From assembly GCA_963854835.1 (NCBI GenBank), contig OY978525.1, forward strand, positions 33,221,266 to 33,285,265: 64,000 nucleotides of DNA, given 5' to 3'. The stretch comes from Megamerina dolium (Eukaryota; Arthropoda; Insecta; Diptera; Megamerinidae). Position 1 is the first letter of the stretch, and each line of letters starts with the position of its first letter. Below are positions 11,301-25,300 of this stretch, one piece after another. The notes below the pieces were generated by a model, which did not search any database, was not told where the DNA came from, and saw nothing but the letters and a program-made list of their open reading frames with translations. A program made the translations under genes and the position numbers.

Positions 11301-14300
11301 GATGGCTACCCTCCCAAAAGCAATCAAGCGGAGTTATTATCGAGCACGGCAGTAAATGTTTGAAGATTTGCTCTACAAAATATTGACCCTCAAAACTGGG
11401 CGTTGTCGGCGAATTGCATATATCACGCAGACCCCACTCCGTATCGAACATATGCACTTTGACAGCCGTCGCTTTTCTCAGTACTTCCAAATGAGCTAGC
11501 AATGCTTGTGGATGAAGAACAGACGCATTCGGATCATGCGCTGTTTGTATTATTAACTGATGCGTTGATGATTCATCTTCGCCAATTGTTTTTTGTGTGT
11601 AGGCCAGCTCTGATTCGAGTCGTCCACCTTCCTGTATCCATAGCTGATGTACTTTTGAATGGATGTGTGCACTTTTTAGACCAACGCAGAATGTACTTAA
11701 GACCAGAATGGCAACGAATAACACCTTGCCAGCATGTTTTTGTACTGAACTACCAACTGATTCGAGGTGGGATTGAAATACTGATCGCAGATAGATTGCT
11801 GTTCGATTACCGCGTGCTTTACCCTGAAAGATGATGGGAAAATAATATATTTTTGAGACTTTCTTATGATTATATAAATTAGAAGTGATTGAAATATAGG
11901 GTAATAGTTGAGTGGAGTACATAGATTGGCATGTTGAATGTATCGTCACTATTTTAGTACTTAAAAGTTTAAAAGCAACAAAATACAAAAAAAGAGTGTC
12001 ATAAAGTGAAATTTAACAAACGACACAATAAGACCAACTAGCAGGTTGTGCCCTCCAACAATCTGTTTTTCGAACTTACTGTTTTATGATTGTTTGCTAC
12101 GGCTTTAAATAAAGGCATTAAAAAATACGACTTTAATCGTAAACTTATTCTCTCCCTTTTAATTTTCTAAAATAGTTTTTTTCGCACTCGTCGAATCATT
12201 CCTTTGTATCTATTTTATGATCTAAATAGCTTGCCATAGACTACTAATTGTAACTGCAACTTTTGCTGCGCCACACCTTGGCTTAGATTTTATACATTTT
12301 TGTCTTTTAAGTCAAATTAGAGATATAGTATATATAAACAACAACAACAAAACAAAATTTTCAGATAACCCCTATATATGAAATAATATTCGTGGCTTGT
12401 TGTTAGCCATTTTTTACATAGAACTAGTAATCGGACTAAATTAAATTTTTTGGGATGGAGGAAAATGCATTTTTTTTGGAGAAATATTTGGTTATTCATC
12501 AAGGATATTTAAGGATAAATTTTAATTTCAATTTTTTCGATTTTTTTTAGTGAAAAAAGTGGGAAATTTAGAAAATCGATTTCTCAAAAATTTTACGTGA
12601 TACAGCCCTCAGGTGGGTACCGATCAACTCAGAATTCTTCCCCTTAACCGATAGAATTTACTAGAACGTTGATCAATTTTTCGATCGAATTGTTCGCATA
12701 ACATGAGTGCTTCACGACTTGTCGACAGGTGGGTACCGGTCGAAAGAAAAATCTTGTCGATATTAAATTTTTTATGGTTCAGCCGGGGATTGAACCCACG
12801 ACCTACAGATCAGAAGGCGAACACACTAACCACTGAGCTACGGCACCCACCCACGAGCATTAAACTATTTTAAAATAATTTATTAAAATAAAATCTCTTA
12901 ACACCACGCAATGAATCACATTTTTGTTCAAATAGATCATATTTTATTTCTACTTTCAAATCCTCAATTTTAAATAGAGATCATGAAAATGGGGAGCTTT
13001 TTGTAGAATACCTTTTGTTTTGGAAATTTATTGTTCTGATTTTTCATCCCATATTACGATACATGCATATGTGGGTGCCGTAGCTCAGTGATTAGTGTGT
13101 TCGCCTTCTGATCTGTAGGTCGTGGTTCAATCCCCGGCTGATGCATAACAAATTTAATATCGATAAGAATTTTCTTTCGAATGGTACTCACCTGTCGGCA
13201 AGCAATTGGCAATTCTTCCGACAGTAACAACTTGCCATGAAAAAGCTTCTTAAAGAACTCTGTGACAAAGCTCAGAAAAAGTGATGTCACAAGTGTTCTG
13301 CCGTTCGGAACCGGCTAAAATAAGTAGGTCCCTTCTAATACTGTCCAAAATTTAAGACGCACAACAGTAATGGAAGAGAAGCTCGGCCAATGAGCCCTTT
13401 GGGGCTTTAAGTGCCACATATTTATTTTCTTTTATTTTTACGATACTTTTAGTGGTTCTACAATAGAATTTATATATAAAATTATAAAATGCTATAGTAC
13501 TCACACATACTTTGTAACGCAATTGCTCTCGACTAGTGATTTTGATTTTATCTACAGGCTACAGGGTCTACACTTGCACATGAGTATATCACACACAGTT
13601 ACAACTGTCCATATTAATTAAGACGTCAATGTCGTCGGCATTTTCCTCTGTGAATAAACGTGTGCGTATTTTTCTTTATGCTCTCCTATTTTATGTATGA
13701 TAGTTGTTGTTCTTGTTGTTGGTATTATGTTGTCTCTTTTATTTGAGTAGATCTATATTTGTAATGATCACATACAATAAATGCATATCGATTGGCGGCA
13801 AAAAATGCACGTCACACGAATACTTTGTTATGTGCATTTTAATGTCTTGTATGTAAGAAAGAAATCATTTTCACCAAATCGTTCAATTCAATTCTTATAT
13901 CTGTATTTGTAGGAGTGTATTTATGTATAGAGACTATAGAAGAATTTTATGTAAAATGCCGCCAGTTAGATCAAGTGAAGAATATGTAATACTTATAGGT
14001 AATATAACTTGAATGAAATTCCAGTTATACATCGAAAAAAAAGTAATGAATTAATGCATTATGTAGTAAGCGAATACGTACATAATATAGTTATTTCCTT
14101 GCGCTGTTATTTAGCTATCCATTTGCAGAGTATATCCTACATGAATTTCCTATCTCCATTTCGTTTACTTGTTGCATTACTATTATTGCCATTTTCCTAC
14201 TGGGATTTGTCTTGCATATATATGTAGGTATATCTATACATATGTGCTTCTACGTGCATACAAGTATATGTATTACATACAGCTCATGCGCAGCAGGTAT

Positions 14301-17300
14301 TCATTCAGATCTATGCCGCATATCCCTCTCCCTCGATTGTATTTTTTTTTGCCAACATACCTACAATTCACTTGCTACTACTACTTCAAAGCGATCGTTG
14401 CTATTATGTATTTGATTTTATTTAATAGAAAAAAGATATAAAAAGAAAAAAATAAAACAAACAAAAAAAAAAAAGACAAACAAATATTGGAATTGGAAAA
14501 AGCTATGGAAAAGATTTTGATGGTTGTATGGATGGCAGCATATTATCGATTAGATGTACATATATATTAGCCTGATTTGGAAGAAAATGCGACTTTTCGG
14601 CGCAAAATACAATTATAGTAATAATTTTCATTAGGGCCCCAATAAAATCATAGACATAAAATTTACTTCAAGCCACCAAAAAAATCTACACTTTATGTAC
14701 ACTATTCGTCCACACTTGGGAAACAGTTAATTTTATATAATATGTGTGAAAAAAGTGTTTTTCCTTTTTGTATTACCCCTTATTTCACCATTCCAAATCG
14801 ATATTAGCGCACGGCTATATTCGAAAATAGGCGTAACCGAATAAATTGTGTGCCCACCACCATGTTATGTTTTCGAATGCATATTTTTCTTCATGTCCAA
14901 TATCATTTTTGTAATTAAAAATTACCAATGAAATAATTCTACAGTGATTTTAATTAATTTTTCTTGAATTTGTTGTGTTTCTTCGTCCACAAAAATAATT
15001 TCAATATGTAAGGGTGCCGAGATTGATCAAATAATGTTTATATACCACAATCGGGCATTTTCGAATGTTTATTTTCAGATTTGCACATGACTTTCTTTTA
15101 ACAAAGAAATAATAAGTTCACAAATGGACGTAATCCGAATCACGAGTGGAAAACCACTCTGATGTCCATTATAAAGATATGTTTTCGAATATTTTTTGTA
15201 CAAATTTATTAAACTAAAAATCGATTTATAAGCTTATTTCTATCATAGAACAAAAAAGTTCGCGAAAAGGCGTAATTGAAGATTTCCCATATAAAAGCAT
15301 GTTTTCGAATATACATTCTGTCAAATAAGTACCCGGAAATTACCATTTCCGGAAATTCTCATTTTGGCACAACTGTCAGCCACTATTCTGTGAATTTTTA
15401 TTGCTATGTGTCATTTAGTTTGGTTACGGCGTCATTAGGAACAAGTCAACCTTTTGAGTGCGTTGCGATTTTTACTATAAAAATATCGAACAAAGAGTTT
15501 GTGTGAAATTTTGTGTTTCAAACGAAATTTCTTGTGCCAAAATGTTGGAAATGTTGAAAAAAACATTTGGTGATTCAACCATGTCGAAAACTCAAGTTTA
15601 CGATTGGTATAAATCCAAATTTTATCCATAGTAAAAATACCGATAATACGGTATTTTTACTCAAAATTATTCCTACATTGCGTACAGCAAATTTCGACGT
15701 CATTTCGTCAATGTAACCTACGAGTTTATAGCATGTTGTTGTTGTTGTAGCAGTTGTTGTTGATAATTTTTGTGGTTTGTGAATTTGAAATTTCTTCGAA
15801 ATGTATGAAATTTACTATTTCCTCATTGATGTTGTTGTAGTTTATATATGTACATACAAACATACATTCATATACATTATTATTATTTTTTTTTTGCTGA
15901 TCCCTCTTAGCTGTTTGTTTGATGTCTCTATTGTTGAATTGAAAGGCAGCAGCAGCAACAGCAGCATCGCGTATTTACTTGTAGTGTACAACCTATAAAA
16001 TCAAATAAACTGCGGCTTATGAACCTACCGATGTTGCCTTTTATTTATTGTGATAATTTCTGTTTTTTGTAGAATTTCTTTCTTTCTTTTTTCTAAGAAA
16101 AACGTTCATTTGTTATCATTATGGTTTTTTTCTCTCTATATCATCATGCACAAGTGTGTTTAGCCAGTGGCAGCATCAATGGCAACAACAACAACAACTA
16201 CAATAGGAGGCGTAAAGGTGGAGACGTAACGATACCGAAAAACAACACACACTTACACACACACACACATTTATGGATACAAAAAAAAAAAAAAAAGAAA
16301 TATATAAAAGAGACAGCAAAACAACAAATTCAGTGAATTCACATTTCGGATGTTGCTCATGTTCTGCAGCAGCAGATTGCAGCTGCTGTTGTACGTATAT
16401 ATTTTATTTTGTTACTGTAGGTTGTGCAGTTTTTGTTGTGATGTGTTGTGTTGTGTTGTTGCTGTACTATGTTTGTATTATTGTTGTTGATGAAGATGTT
16501 ACTTCTCGTATTCGTTTATTTGTTCATTTTTTGCTCATTCTTCTTTTTCCCTCTTACTCCTCCTACCATCACTCCTTTCCTGACATTTTTCGGTTTCATT
16601 GTTAATATTGTTGTTGCTGTTGTATCTTTTAGTTTTTATTTGTTTGCATCTTGGCATGATCACCAGTTGTCTGACTGATAATGTTGTTGCGCTAGCTGGT
16701 GCTGGTGCTTGTCGTATGTACATACTACATACATATGCGTGTGTGTGGATGTGTGTTTGTATATTTCCAACAAATTCTCAAATTATAGGCTTGACACGAA
16801 GCGTATAATGCTTAAAGCCAGTAACAATAACAATGCTAACAACAACAATTGTAATGCGCCTGCTAGTTGGTTGGTGGTCGTCGCCGTCGTCGTAGTCGTC
16901 GTCGTCATTATCATCATCATCGTTGTTGTTTGGCAGTTGGGCAGTTATGTATCCATGTGTGTGTGTTGTACGTGTTTTCATCTTCATCATATATACACGT
17001 TGCACGTTGCACATTGAATAAACAACAAGGACTGGTATGTATTGCAACAACAACAACAACAACAACAACAACAGTAACAACACAACGATGCAGTTTATAG
17101 TATTTTGAATTCTTTACTGGTATTTTATGTAGGTACATATATATATGTGTGTGTGTTGGTATTTTTCTTGTTTTGTTTTTATTGCTATTTTATTATTTTG
17201 TTTATTTTTACCGTTTTTTGGTTGTTGGTTGTATTTGCATGATTTCAACTCTTTCTTCCTGCTTTTTTTTTATGTGCAAAATCAAAAAGGAAATAATAAA

Positions 17301-19288
17301 GAGAAAAACAAAAAAAAAACACTCAACAACTACAAGCGAAATATAATTTTTCGAGAATATTTCCAGAATATGCTCCAACAAACAAAATCCATTGCATTTT
17401 TCTTTCACATACTCATATGAAAGTACAGAAGATCAGAATAATGATAACATCAGAGCATCATTATGTTATTAAAATTAACAGAGTGCTAACCGATAACAGA
17501 CATATTATAGCAGAGATAGAAATGTTTGACATATAACGTTGCCAGAATGACGATTTTTCGGACCTATCATGTTGCTGAAGGTAAAAAATGATCGTATTTG
17601 ATATAAGGTAGCGCAATAAAAGAGGTTCACCTAAGTTATACAAGTAGCTTAAAGAGGTTATATAATGTGAGATGTTTCACAATTTCTTTCAATACCCGAC
17701 TGAAGCACAGCTTTATTATCGAAAAGATTTTTCTTTTGAACGGTACTCACCCCTCGGCAAGCACTTGCCAAGCGAGCTCTCTGACAAAGCACAGAAAAAA
17801 TGATGCCACAAGGGATCTGCTGCTCAGAACCGGCTAATAGAAGTAGGTTGCTTCTAATTAATTTAGAACGCACTACAGTACTGGAAGAGCATTTTGGCCA
17901 AAGGGCCCTTCAGGGCCCTTCAGGGATCTTCTGCAGAGTTTAAGATGAGTGTTAGTTCTCTCTTAGTATAGTTAGAATCACATATTTCAAGATGTTCGAT
18001 ATCCGTTCCTTTTGTTGTGGTATAAATTCAACTCGACACTTCTATTCGAATACATCTTCTTCTTGTTGATCTTATTTTTGTAGCAAAATTTCCTTCAAAG
18101 AGTAAAATCTCCTTCAAATTGGCATCACTGCTTTACAGTACAAGTATGTATGTTGTTAACATAATTCTATAATTTTTTATATCAGTATTTTGTGTATTGT
18201 TGTTATATAATGTCTTATTTGACTACGTATTTGGAGTTTTGTTTTTTTTTTTAGTAATTTAAATTTACGTAGCTGCAGCAACGATTAAGTAAAAGACTTG
18301 AAGTAAGTAATAAAGTTGTCATTTCGTTTCGACGATGATTATTGGAACTTCCCGAAAACATTTCTATTGTACCTATATACACCTATATATTAACTATAAA
18401 TTGTGTTTAATGTGACCAGCATTTGTTAGTTTTTTTTTTTTTTTAGAATCTGTAACGAACAAAATTCTTTATGAGATCTTTGCATTGCCTAAATAATGCG
18501 GTTTGACATCCAAAAAATGCGTTTTTTTGCGGCTACACTAAAAGTCATCTTTATGTCTATAAATACGATATATTGGATCATTAAAAATCCAATATCTTTA
18601 AAGGCAACTGGGATGATGAAGTCCAAAATGTATAAAAAAGTCCGAAGATCATCGAAGAACTTGAATTTTGCTTTTAATTGCTATTGATGTAATCTGTCGT
18701 TTTTAAAGAATATTAACTATTGCATTTTTCAAACTTGATTTTCTTCAAAAAGTATCACCAAAATGTACAAATCGTGTGATTTATCTTTGATGTAAAATTG
18801 TCTGCAATTTTCAAAATTTTAGTTCAAAACATATCGTTGCTAGAAGGAATTGTGAGAGAAAGAGAACTTTATCGTTATGATAACAGAATAACGACATTTT
18901 TCGTCTTTTTTGACCAATACCAGAAAGATTCTTTGAGAAAACTTGGGATATTTTTGCAGATTATGAAATATTCTTCCAAGCAGTCCGAAAAGAAATTTTA
19001 CTAATATTTTTCCCAATTTCAAGCTAATTTTTCATTATATTTTGATTTCCCCCACATTATCTGTCCAAGGTTCCTAGAATCGCTGATTGCCGGGAAGATT
19101 ACTTAGTTCCTGTCAGCATAATTCTATTTTTTTTTACACCCACTATGGTCAATTTGGTTGTAAAATGAATTTCGTTATAACTTTATTTTAGATCAATTTT
19201 GTTCTTAGTTTATTTTCAATTTATTTTCGTATTATTGCCGTTGTTGACGATATTCCATGTGTTGTATTGTCATCTAGGTCCATTTTTT

Positions 19289-19322
<34 letters not shown>

Positions 19323-22300
19323 TCTAAGTTATGGTCACCGTTGTCGTTATAGCAACACAACGTAGAACACACACAACATAGAGGTGGATTCTCTATAATA
19401 TTGTTGTTAGTGTTATGGGTATTATTATTATCATGAAGACATCAGGATTTTCGTGCCCGTTAAAATACTTAATAGGGGTTTTTGGTGGCCATCAAACTGG
19501 AGGTGAAGGCAGTTAACAGCAACTGCAGCAGCATGCCAATATTACTTGACTGTTTGCGTAGATTATTTGCCGCTTCTTATATGCATTTGTTATCTTTTTT
19601 TTTGTATTTGTATGGAAGATCAAATCAAATTTTTGTTTGTTTGGTAGCAGTATGATTAACACACGACCGATCACACTTCTTCATGTATAAATATATAATC
19701 CATAAATGCATATGCCAGCAGAAAATGGGGTCATCTAAATATTGAGCTTGTGGCAATGCAATTGGATAAATTGATTGAGAGACAGAGATAGTAATACCAG
19801 ATTACCGCTTTCGACATTATTTGGAGTAAAATTGCTAAAGCAATTTATGAGTACATTTTCTTTATTCCTCATAATACCATTAAAGACTACTAGTATTTTA
19901 CTTCAAGTAGGAAACACTGTTTAGGTGATATCTATTCTTATTTTTCTACTGGGATGTATGCAGAAGGTTGCCTATATGTACTATATATGGATAAGTGAGT
20001 ATGGTTGGCAAGGTTGTTAGTTGTTGATACACTCGCGCAAGCGTATATCGCACTTTATCGTCTTTCATGTTATGTTTTGAATACATAATGCTGTTGTTGT
20101 TGTTGTTGTAGTCGTTTGTTATTGTTACATGTTTCATTCTTTAAGTTTATCATGTAGTCCTATAATGAAGATGATGACTGAACATCACACACACACATAC
20201 ACACACACACATAATGAACACCTTAATTATTTTTATGTTATAACTACTGTCAAATTTAATGCTGTTATCTACTTAGTTGTTGCAGTTGTTGTTGTTGGTG
20301 ATGATGTTCTTGATTTCGAACTCCAACGATCAACATCAAATGCATAGTGTAATATGAAAGAAATTTGGAATTTACTTGTCCTGTAATTCTTGTTCATGTT
20401 CTTCTTCGTTTTTCGAATTATGCACATTAGAATGGTCCTTAGCTCTATGAGAATAGTGTATGGATGAACTACAGTTCATCCATACAATGCCTATTTTTGA
20501 CGTATGAAAGAATCGTATGAATTGAAGTAAGTACGTCATATCCAGCTCACCATGCTTGAATTGCTTTAAAAAATGATGGGTTATTGCAACAAAATTTGTT
20601 GTTGTAATTAGGTATTTAAATTAATTATGAAGCAAAATTCATAGAAAAATGCGAGAAATTGAAAATGTTTGAAAGTTTGTCCTCATTTTTCCTTTGGTAA
20701 CACTCAAGGGCATTTCATTTTTAGCTCTCCAAATGAAGCAAAATTCGTAAAAACCAATTGTTAAAATTTAATCCATTATTTTCTTTCTTATGAACCCTTG
20801 AGTGCATTTCATTTTACGTTACTTAAGTGTCTTTCATCTATTTTTGGCTAAATATATTTACTGTGCAAATCATATGACTCAAAATATGCCAATTCAATTT
20901 TATTCATCTCTCTTAGGAATTGCGAAAGTATTCATTGTACACTAATTGAGCACTATCTGGTAGCGGCCCATGGGCCCAAAATGGTAATTATTAACGGTAA
21001 ATGCAAGGAATAAGAATCACAATAAACTTTAGCGAAACATGCTAGATTCGGCCTAAATGGATTATCGGTTTTAATGGCCACATAAGTAAGTAAGTATGTG
21101 TGAGCGTTTATATTGACAGTAGATTGTACCGATTCGGTTGACAATGTATCATCTGATACACTGTATACCATGTACATTTCATATGAAAGACAGTGTACGA
21201 ACCAAGTGTTTGGGCAAAGGCGAAAGATTTGTCGTTTAAGGGAATCACATTGGTATGGGTGTGAACATGTATGAGCTCAAACTGACGTGCCATTGTTGTA
21301 GAAATAATCTCTGATGTATTAGTATGTATATAGATAGATATGAAACTGACTTGCTTATGCATTAGTAGCGTCATTTGGTTACAAATGACTTTTAGTTCGC
21401 TCTCTTTACCCTGAACATTAAAAGAAAATGGACGTATGTCCATTGAGTGAATAAACGATTTAAATTAACGTGAATTTTCATCAAGTTTCATTTCATAAAT
21501 CATTTACATAAGTAAACTTTAGGACATCTTCTGCCATAAGCGCCTGTCCTGCGATCTCCAAGACGCAGAAGAATGAAATACCTCGGATACCCAATATTAA
21601 AGAAATTGGAAGAAGTTTCCTATTTGGAGATGATTTTTGTACTGAGATTTATCAATATTACTAACATTCTCAATGATCTTAACTATCGAGTGCGATGCTA
21701 TAACGCTCAGTTGGTAACGCTAAGGACCTAGTAGGTATATGCGTGGCCTCCGTTCTAACCTAATCTATACAAAAATGAAATTTGAAATTGTAAAATAAAA
21801 TGGTGCAAAATTGAAATTATGAAATGAGTTATGACAATAAAATTGCCTGAAGGTTAATAAACAAACAAGTCAAACAAGTCAATTCTAATTCAATTCAATA
21901 TGATCTTAATTTTAACTATAACTACAGGCCAGTATGCTTAAGAGACCAGACCCAGAATTAGACTTCGTGCATTGAATTGAAGGAAAAAAATCTCCTTACA
22001 GTCGGCTGGTGCCGACCAAACTATACCCTGCATATGTAGATTTATATATAAAAAGTTTACTCGAATATCCAACTTTTCTTTTATTTCCACTTTTCGAGAA
22101 ACAATTTTTGCATATACTACTAATTTACACCCGAAATATGGTTGACTTTGACGAAGTAAAAGGATTTTAAGATAATTCCGAGGCTTAGTATGGGAGCTAT
22201 ATAAAAAGTGGGCGTGGCTTACCACTTTCTAGTAAATCCAATTAATTTTTCAATGATAATCCACACCTTAAATTTGGTGTCCTACGTTGAATAGTTTCTA

Positions 22301-25300
22301 AGTTATGGTGGTTAACATTTTTGTTTAATTTCCTCAACTTTGTATGGGAGCCCCAATAAGAAGTGGGCGTGGTACGCTGATTTTTCGCCAGATTATTTCC
22401 GACTACGATATTAATTTAAGTGTCAATTATGGTTATTCTAGACAGAAGATTGCCGAAGTTACAGCTGTTTCAATTTAAAATTTGTATAGGGGCTACGATA
22501 AACACTGGGCGTGGTGCACCCATTTTCTGTGAGCCTAGTTGCTCGTACAATACTAATCCACACCTTAAATCTCGTTATTCTACGCTGAATAGTTTGCAAG
22601 TTATAACCGGTAACATTTTTTTTAATTTCCGCAACTTTGTATGGGAGACCCAAAAAGGAGTGGGCGTGGCACATTGATTTTCTGCCATATTATTTCCGAC
22701 TACCGTATTAATCTAAGTGTCAATTATGGTTATTCTAGACAGAAGATTGTAGAAGTTACAGCAGTTTCAATTTAAAAGAAGTACAGACACTTTGTATGGG
22801 AGCTACGCTAGAAAGTAGGCGTGGCTCACCCACTTTTGGTGAGGTTATATAGTAGTATAATGTAACTCTATGTGCAAAATATTGTTGTCCCAAGTGGTAT
22901 ATTGTGTGAGTTATAGCAAGTTAAAGATTTTGAAAATTTCGAGGTTAGTCGCTTTGAATGCTTGGTGTGGGCGTGGTTATTGACCGATCATGCCCGATAT
23001 CAATCCCCTCCGTACCCTTGGATCATAGATTACTTATGCCAAATTTCATCGAAATAGCTCAATATTTACTCAAGTTATCGTGCGAACCAGCCAGGTGACA
23101 GACAGACGGACGGACGGACGGACGGACATCGTTAAATCGAAAATTTAATCGACGCTGATCACGAATATATATCCATGTCTATATCTCCGGAGATTCCTTC
23201 AAGTGGACACAAACATCTGACCGAAATGAATATACCATGCATATTGCATTATGCAGGGTATAAAAAGTAGCTGGAAATATTTAAGGGAATTTAAAAGTCC
23301 AAAAAAAGACGTGAGGTCCACCTTTACATACTTATTATAATGTACAAATTTCTGTTCAGGGTTATGTTGTGCTGCACTACCATTTGCTTCTGCCCACATA
23401 CATACACTCACATACAAAATATATTCTCATAAATGAGCGTATATGTTTTGTCTGCTTTATTGAAATGTCATTTCTATTACTGCCTGCCGGCAATTGTCAG
23501 TGAAATGTCACAGTTGATTTATGTACGTACACATGTCTTATTGTTACTGTTGTTTTTGTCCATCTTAATTTTATTGTTTTTTTCTTCTTCTTTTTATTAT
23601 TTGATGTTTCGTCCATAATGAGCAACTTCATGCATAGATTTCCTTATAAGAATGATCATTTACCTACTCGTACATAGGTGTGTAGGCAGTTTCAACACTG
23701 TTTGAGGTATTTTTATTATTGTGTACACTTTACGTCCTCATACATATTTACATCGATCCATGTGTAAGTAGATACAATTGCGAGCGTGCATTTTTTGCAT
23801 TGCTCTCCCTCGGGGGTTCATTTCTTTGCATCCATCCTACTAACAATGCATACATGCTATGCATTTTCAACCTTGATCAAGTGTATGTGGTAGGCATGAC
23901 AGTGAAGCAAACTTTTCTAGTTTCAATATGCCTTCATAATAACCGTTACTAATCCTTGTTGTATTCACTTGTAGTCAGGCATGAATTTTAGAGAAAGCAA
24001 AGCAAAAAAATGTATGTTCTAAATAATTTCCATTTTTTGTTTTAGCAATGCATTAACAACAGTTTTGGGATTTTTTTGCTTTATTTTCTTTCTTATTTTT
24101 CTGTTCGAAAGGAAGATTTTTTGAACGTTAATAGTGAATTTACGCAATAAGCAAACATGTTTAGTTTTGGGGAAAAATATAAATTAAATTTAAAATTTAG
24201 CATCCTAGAATCTTGACCGAGCGTTTACATATTTTAGTCGATTTTGACAGTAGGCTCGACACATCTCTTTTGCTGAACTGTGTCACAGTGCTCCTTCAGA
24301 AAAATATTGGCTGGCAAGTAAGAATAAATATTTATCTTGCTGAGAAAATTAATTTAAATTGGTTAAATTATGAAACTAGCGGTTGATCGTTAGGTTCCGA
24401 GTTCTGTTACGGTTTTTGTGTTAACCGGTTATGTTTTCCTTAAAAAGTAGTCGAGTATCGAAAAACGAGTTTTAGCATTACTTATTAAATGTCTTTCCAG
24501 TTCTTAATCTTTTCACCGGAGTTTAGGTCCGCTTTTTCTGCGTCGACTTCCAGCGGGATCCGCATGTAACACCTTCTTAGCCGGAGCGTGTTCTTTCATT
24601 CGCTCGACACGACTTAGATAGCCCAATCGCTGAATTTTAATTCGCTTTACTATTTACTATGACTCAGAAGAGGCAGACCTAACCTCAGCTGTAAAGACCA
24701 CGTACTGGAGAACTTGACGGTGGTTGCAATTTCTAACTGGCGCCAGCTAACGAAGAAGAGAGATTGCTGGCGAAGCATACTACATTCGGCCTAAATCGAT
24801 TTTCAGTTGTAATAGCCACATAAGTAAATTGGCCAAACCATGAATCGAAGGGCGTTTCCAATTATATTTCAGGTATTCGGTTATTTTCTTAATAAAAAAG
24901 TTTGATATCACACTTCGATTAATCGATTAATGTTTGCCTTTCTTGAAAATGCCTTTAAATTGACTAAACCATGATTCGAAGGGTCGACTTGTGGGTTCCC
25001 AACTATTTATAGGTATGTGTCTTAAGGTAGGTCAAATGGCCTGGGATAAAATTTTAATAACATTCTTATCCATATTTGTCGATTTTCTGGTGTTTTTAGT
25101 TTAATTTTGTAGGAAAATTCTTTTAAAGGGCGACGATATAGAGTAAAAACGACACAATAAAAACTGAATGTATGTCGGCGATGTATTTTACCCCTCTTAG
25201 AGCGGTGGGACCGAATTTTATAATAAAACGTAAGCTTTGTAATAATAGCTATAAAAAATAAAAGGGTTTGGCTTCCAAATCAACAATATTTTTTGGTTCC

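Larger units (their letters stand above)
17940..21037. other. ptc intron 1 segment, mostly unique AT-rich DNA
   Basis: The stretch contains a (CT)n tract at 19291-19319, a perfect hairpin at 20457-20486, and a CA-type tract near 20185-20212. At 20625-20815 some phrases recur about 90-110 bp apart (GAAGCAAAATTC and GCATTTCATTTT), suggesting an old tandem duplication. No gene is recognisable. Confidence 0.4.

Noticed and set aside
11024..11386. Plus-strand open frame of 120 codons
   Set aside because: It is antisense to ptc exons 2-3, which fully match Patched.
12605..12640. CAGGTGGGTACC string as an extra SINE copy
   Set aside because: Only about 12 bases match; neighbours on both sides do not align.
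13070..13145. SINE heads look like tRNA genes (A box, B box)
   Set aside because: They recur at many sites attached to the same body and tail, lack a convincing anticodon stem and acceptor pairing, and so are SINE promoters.
16871..16879. TTGGTGGTC as a Ci/Gli site
   Set aside because: It has one mismatch and sits inside a GTC/GTT repeat tract.
16709..17083. Val- and Asp-rich open frames on both strands
   Set aside because: They are produced by trinucleotide tracts.
24256..24312. Possible old SINE piece in reverse
   Set aside because: The match is short and diverged; it cannot be told from chance.
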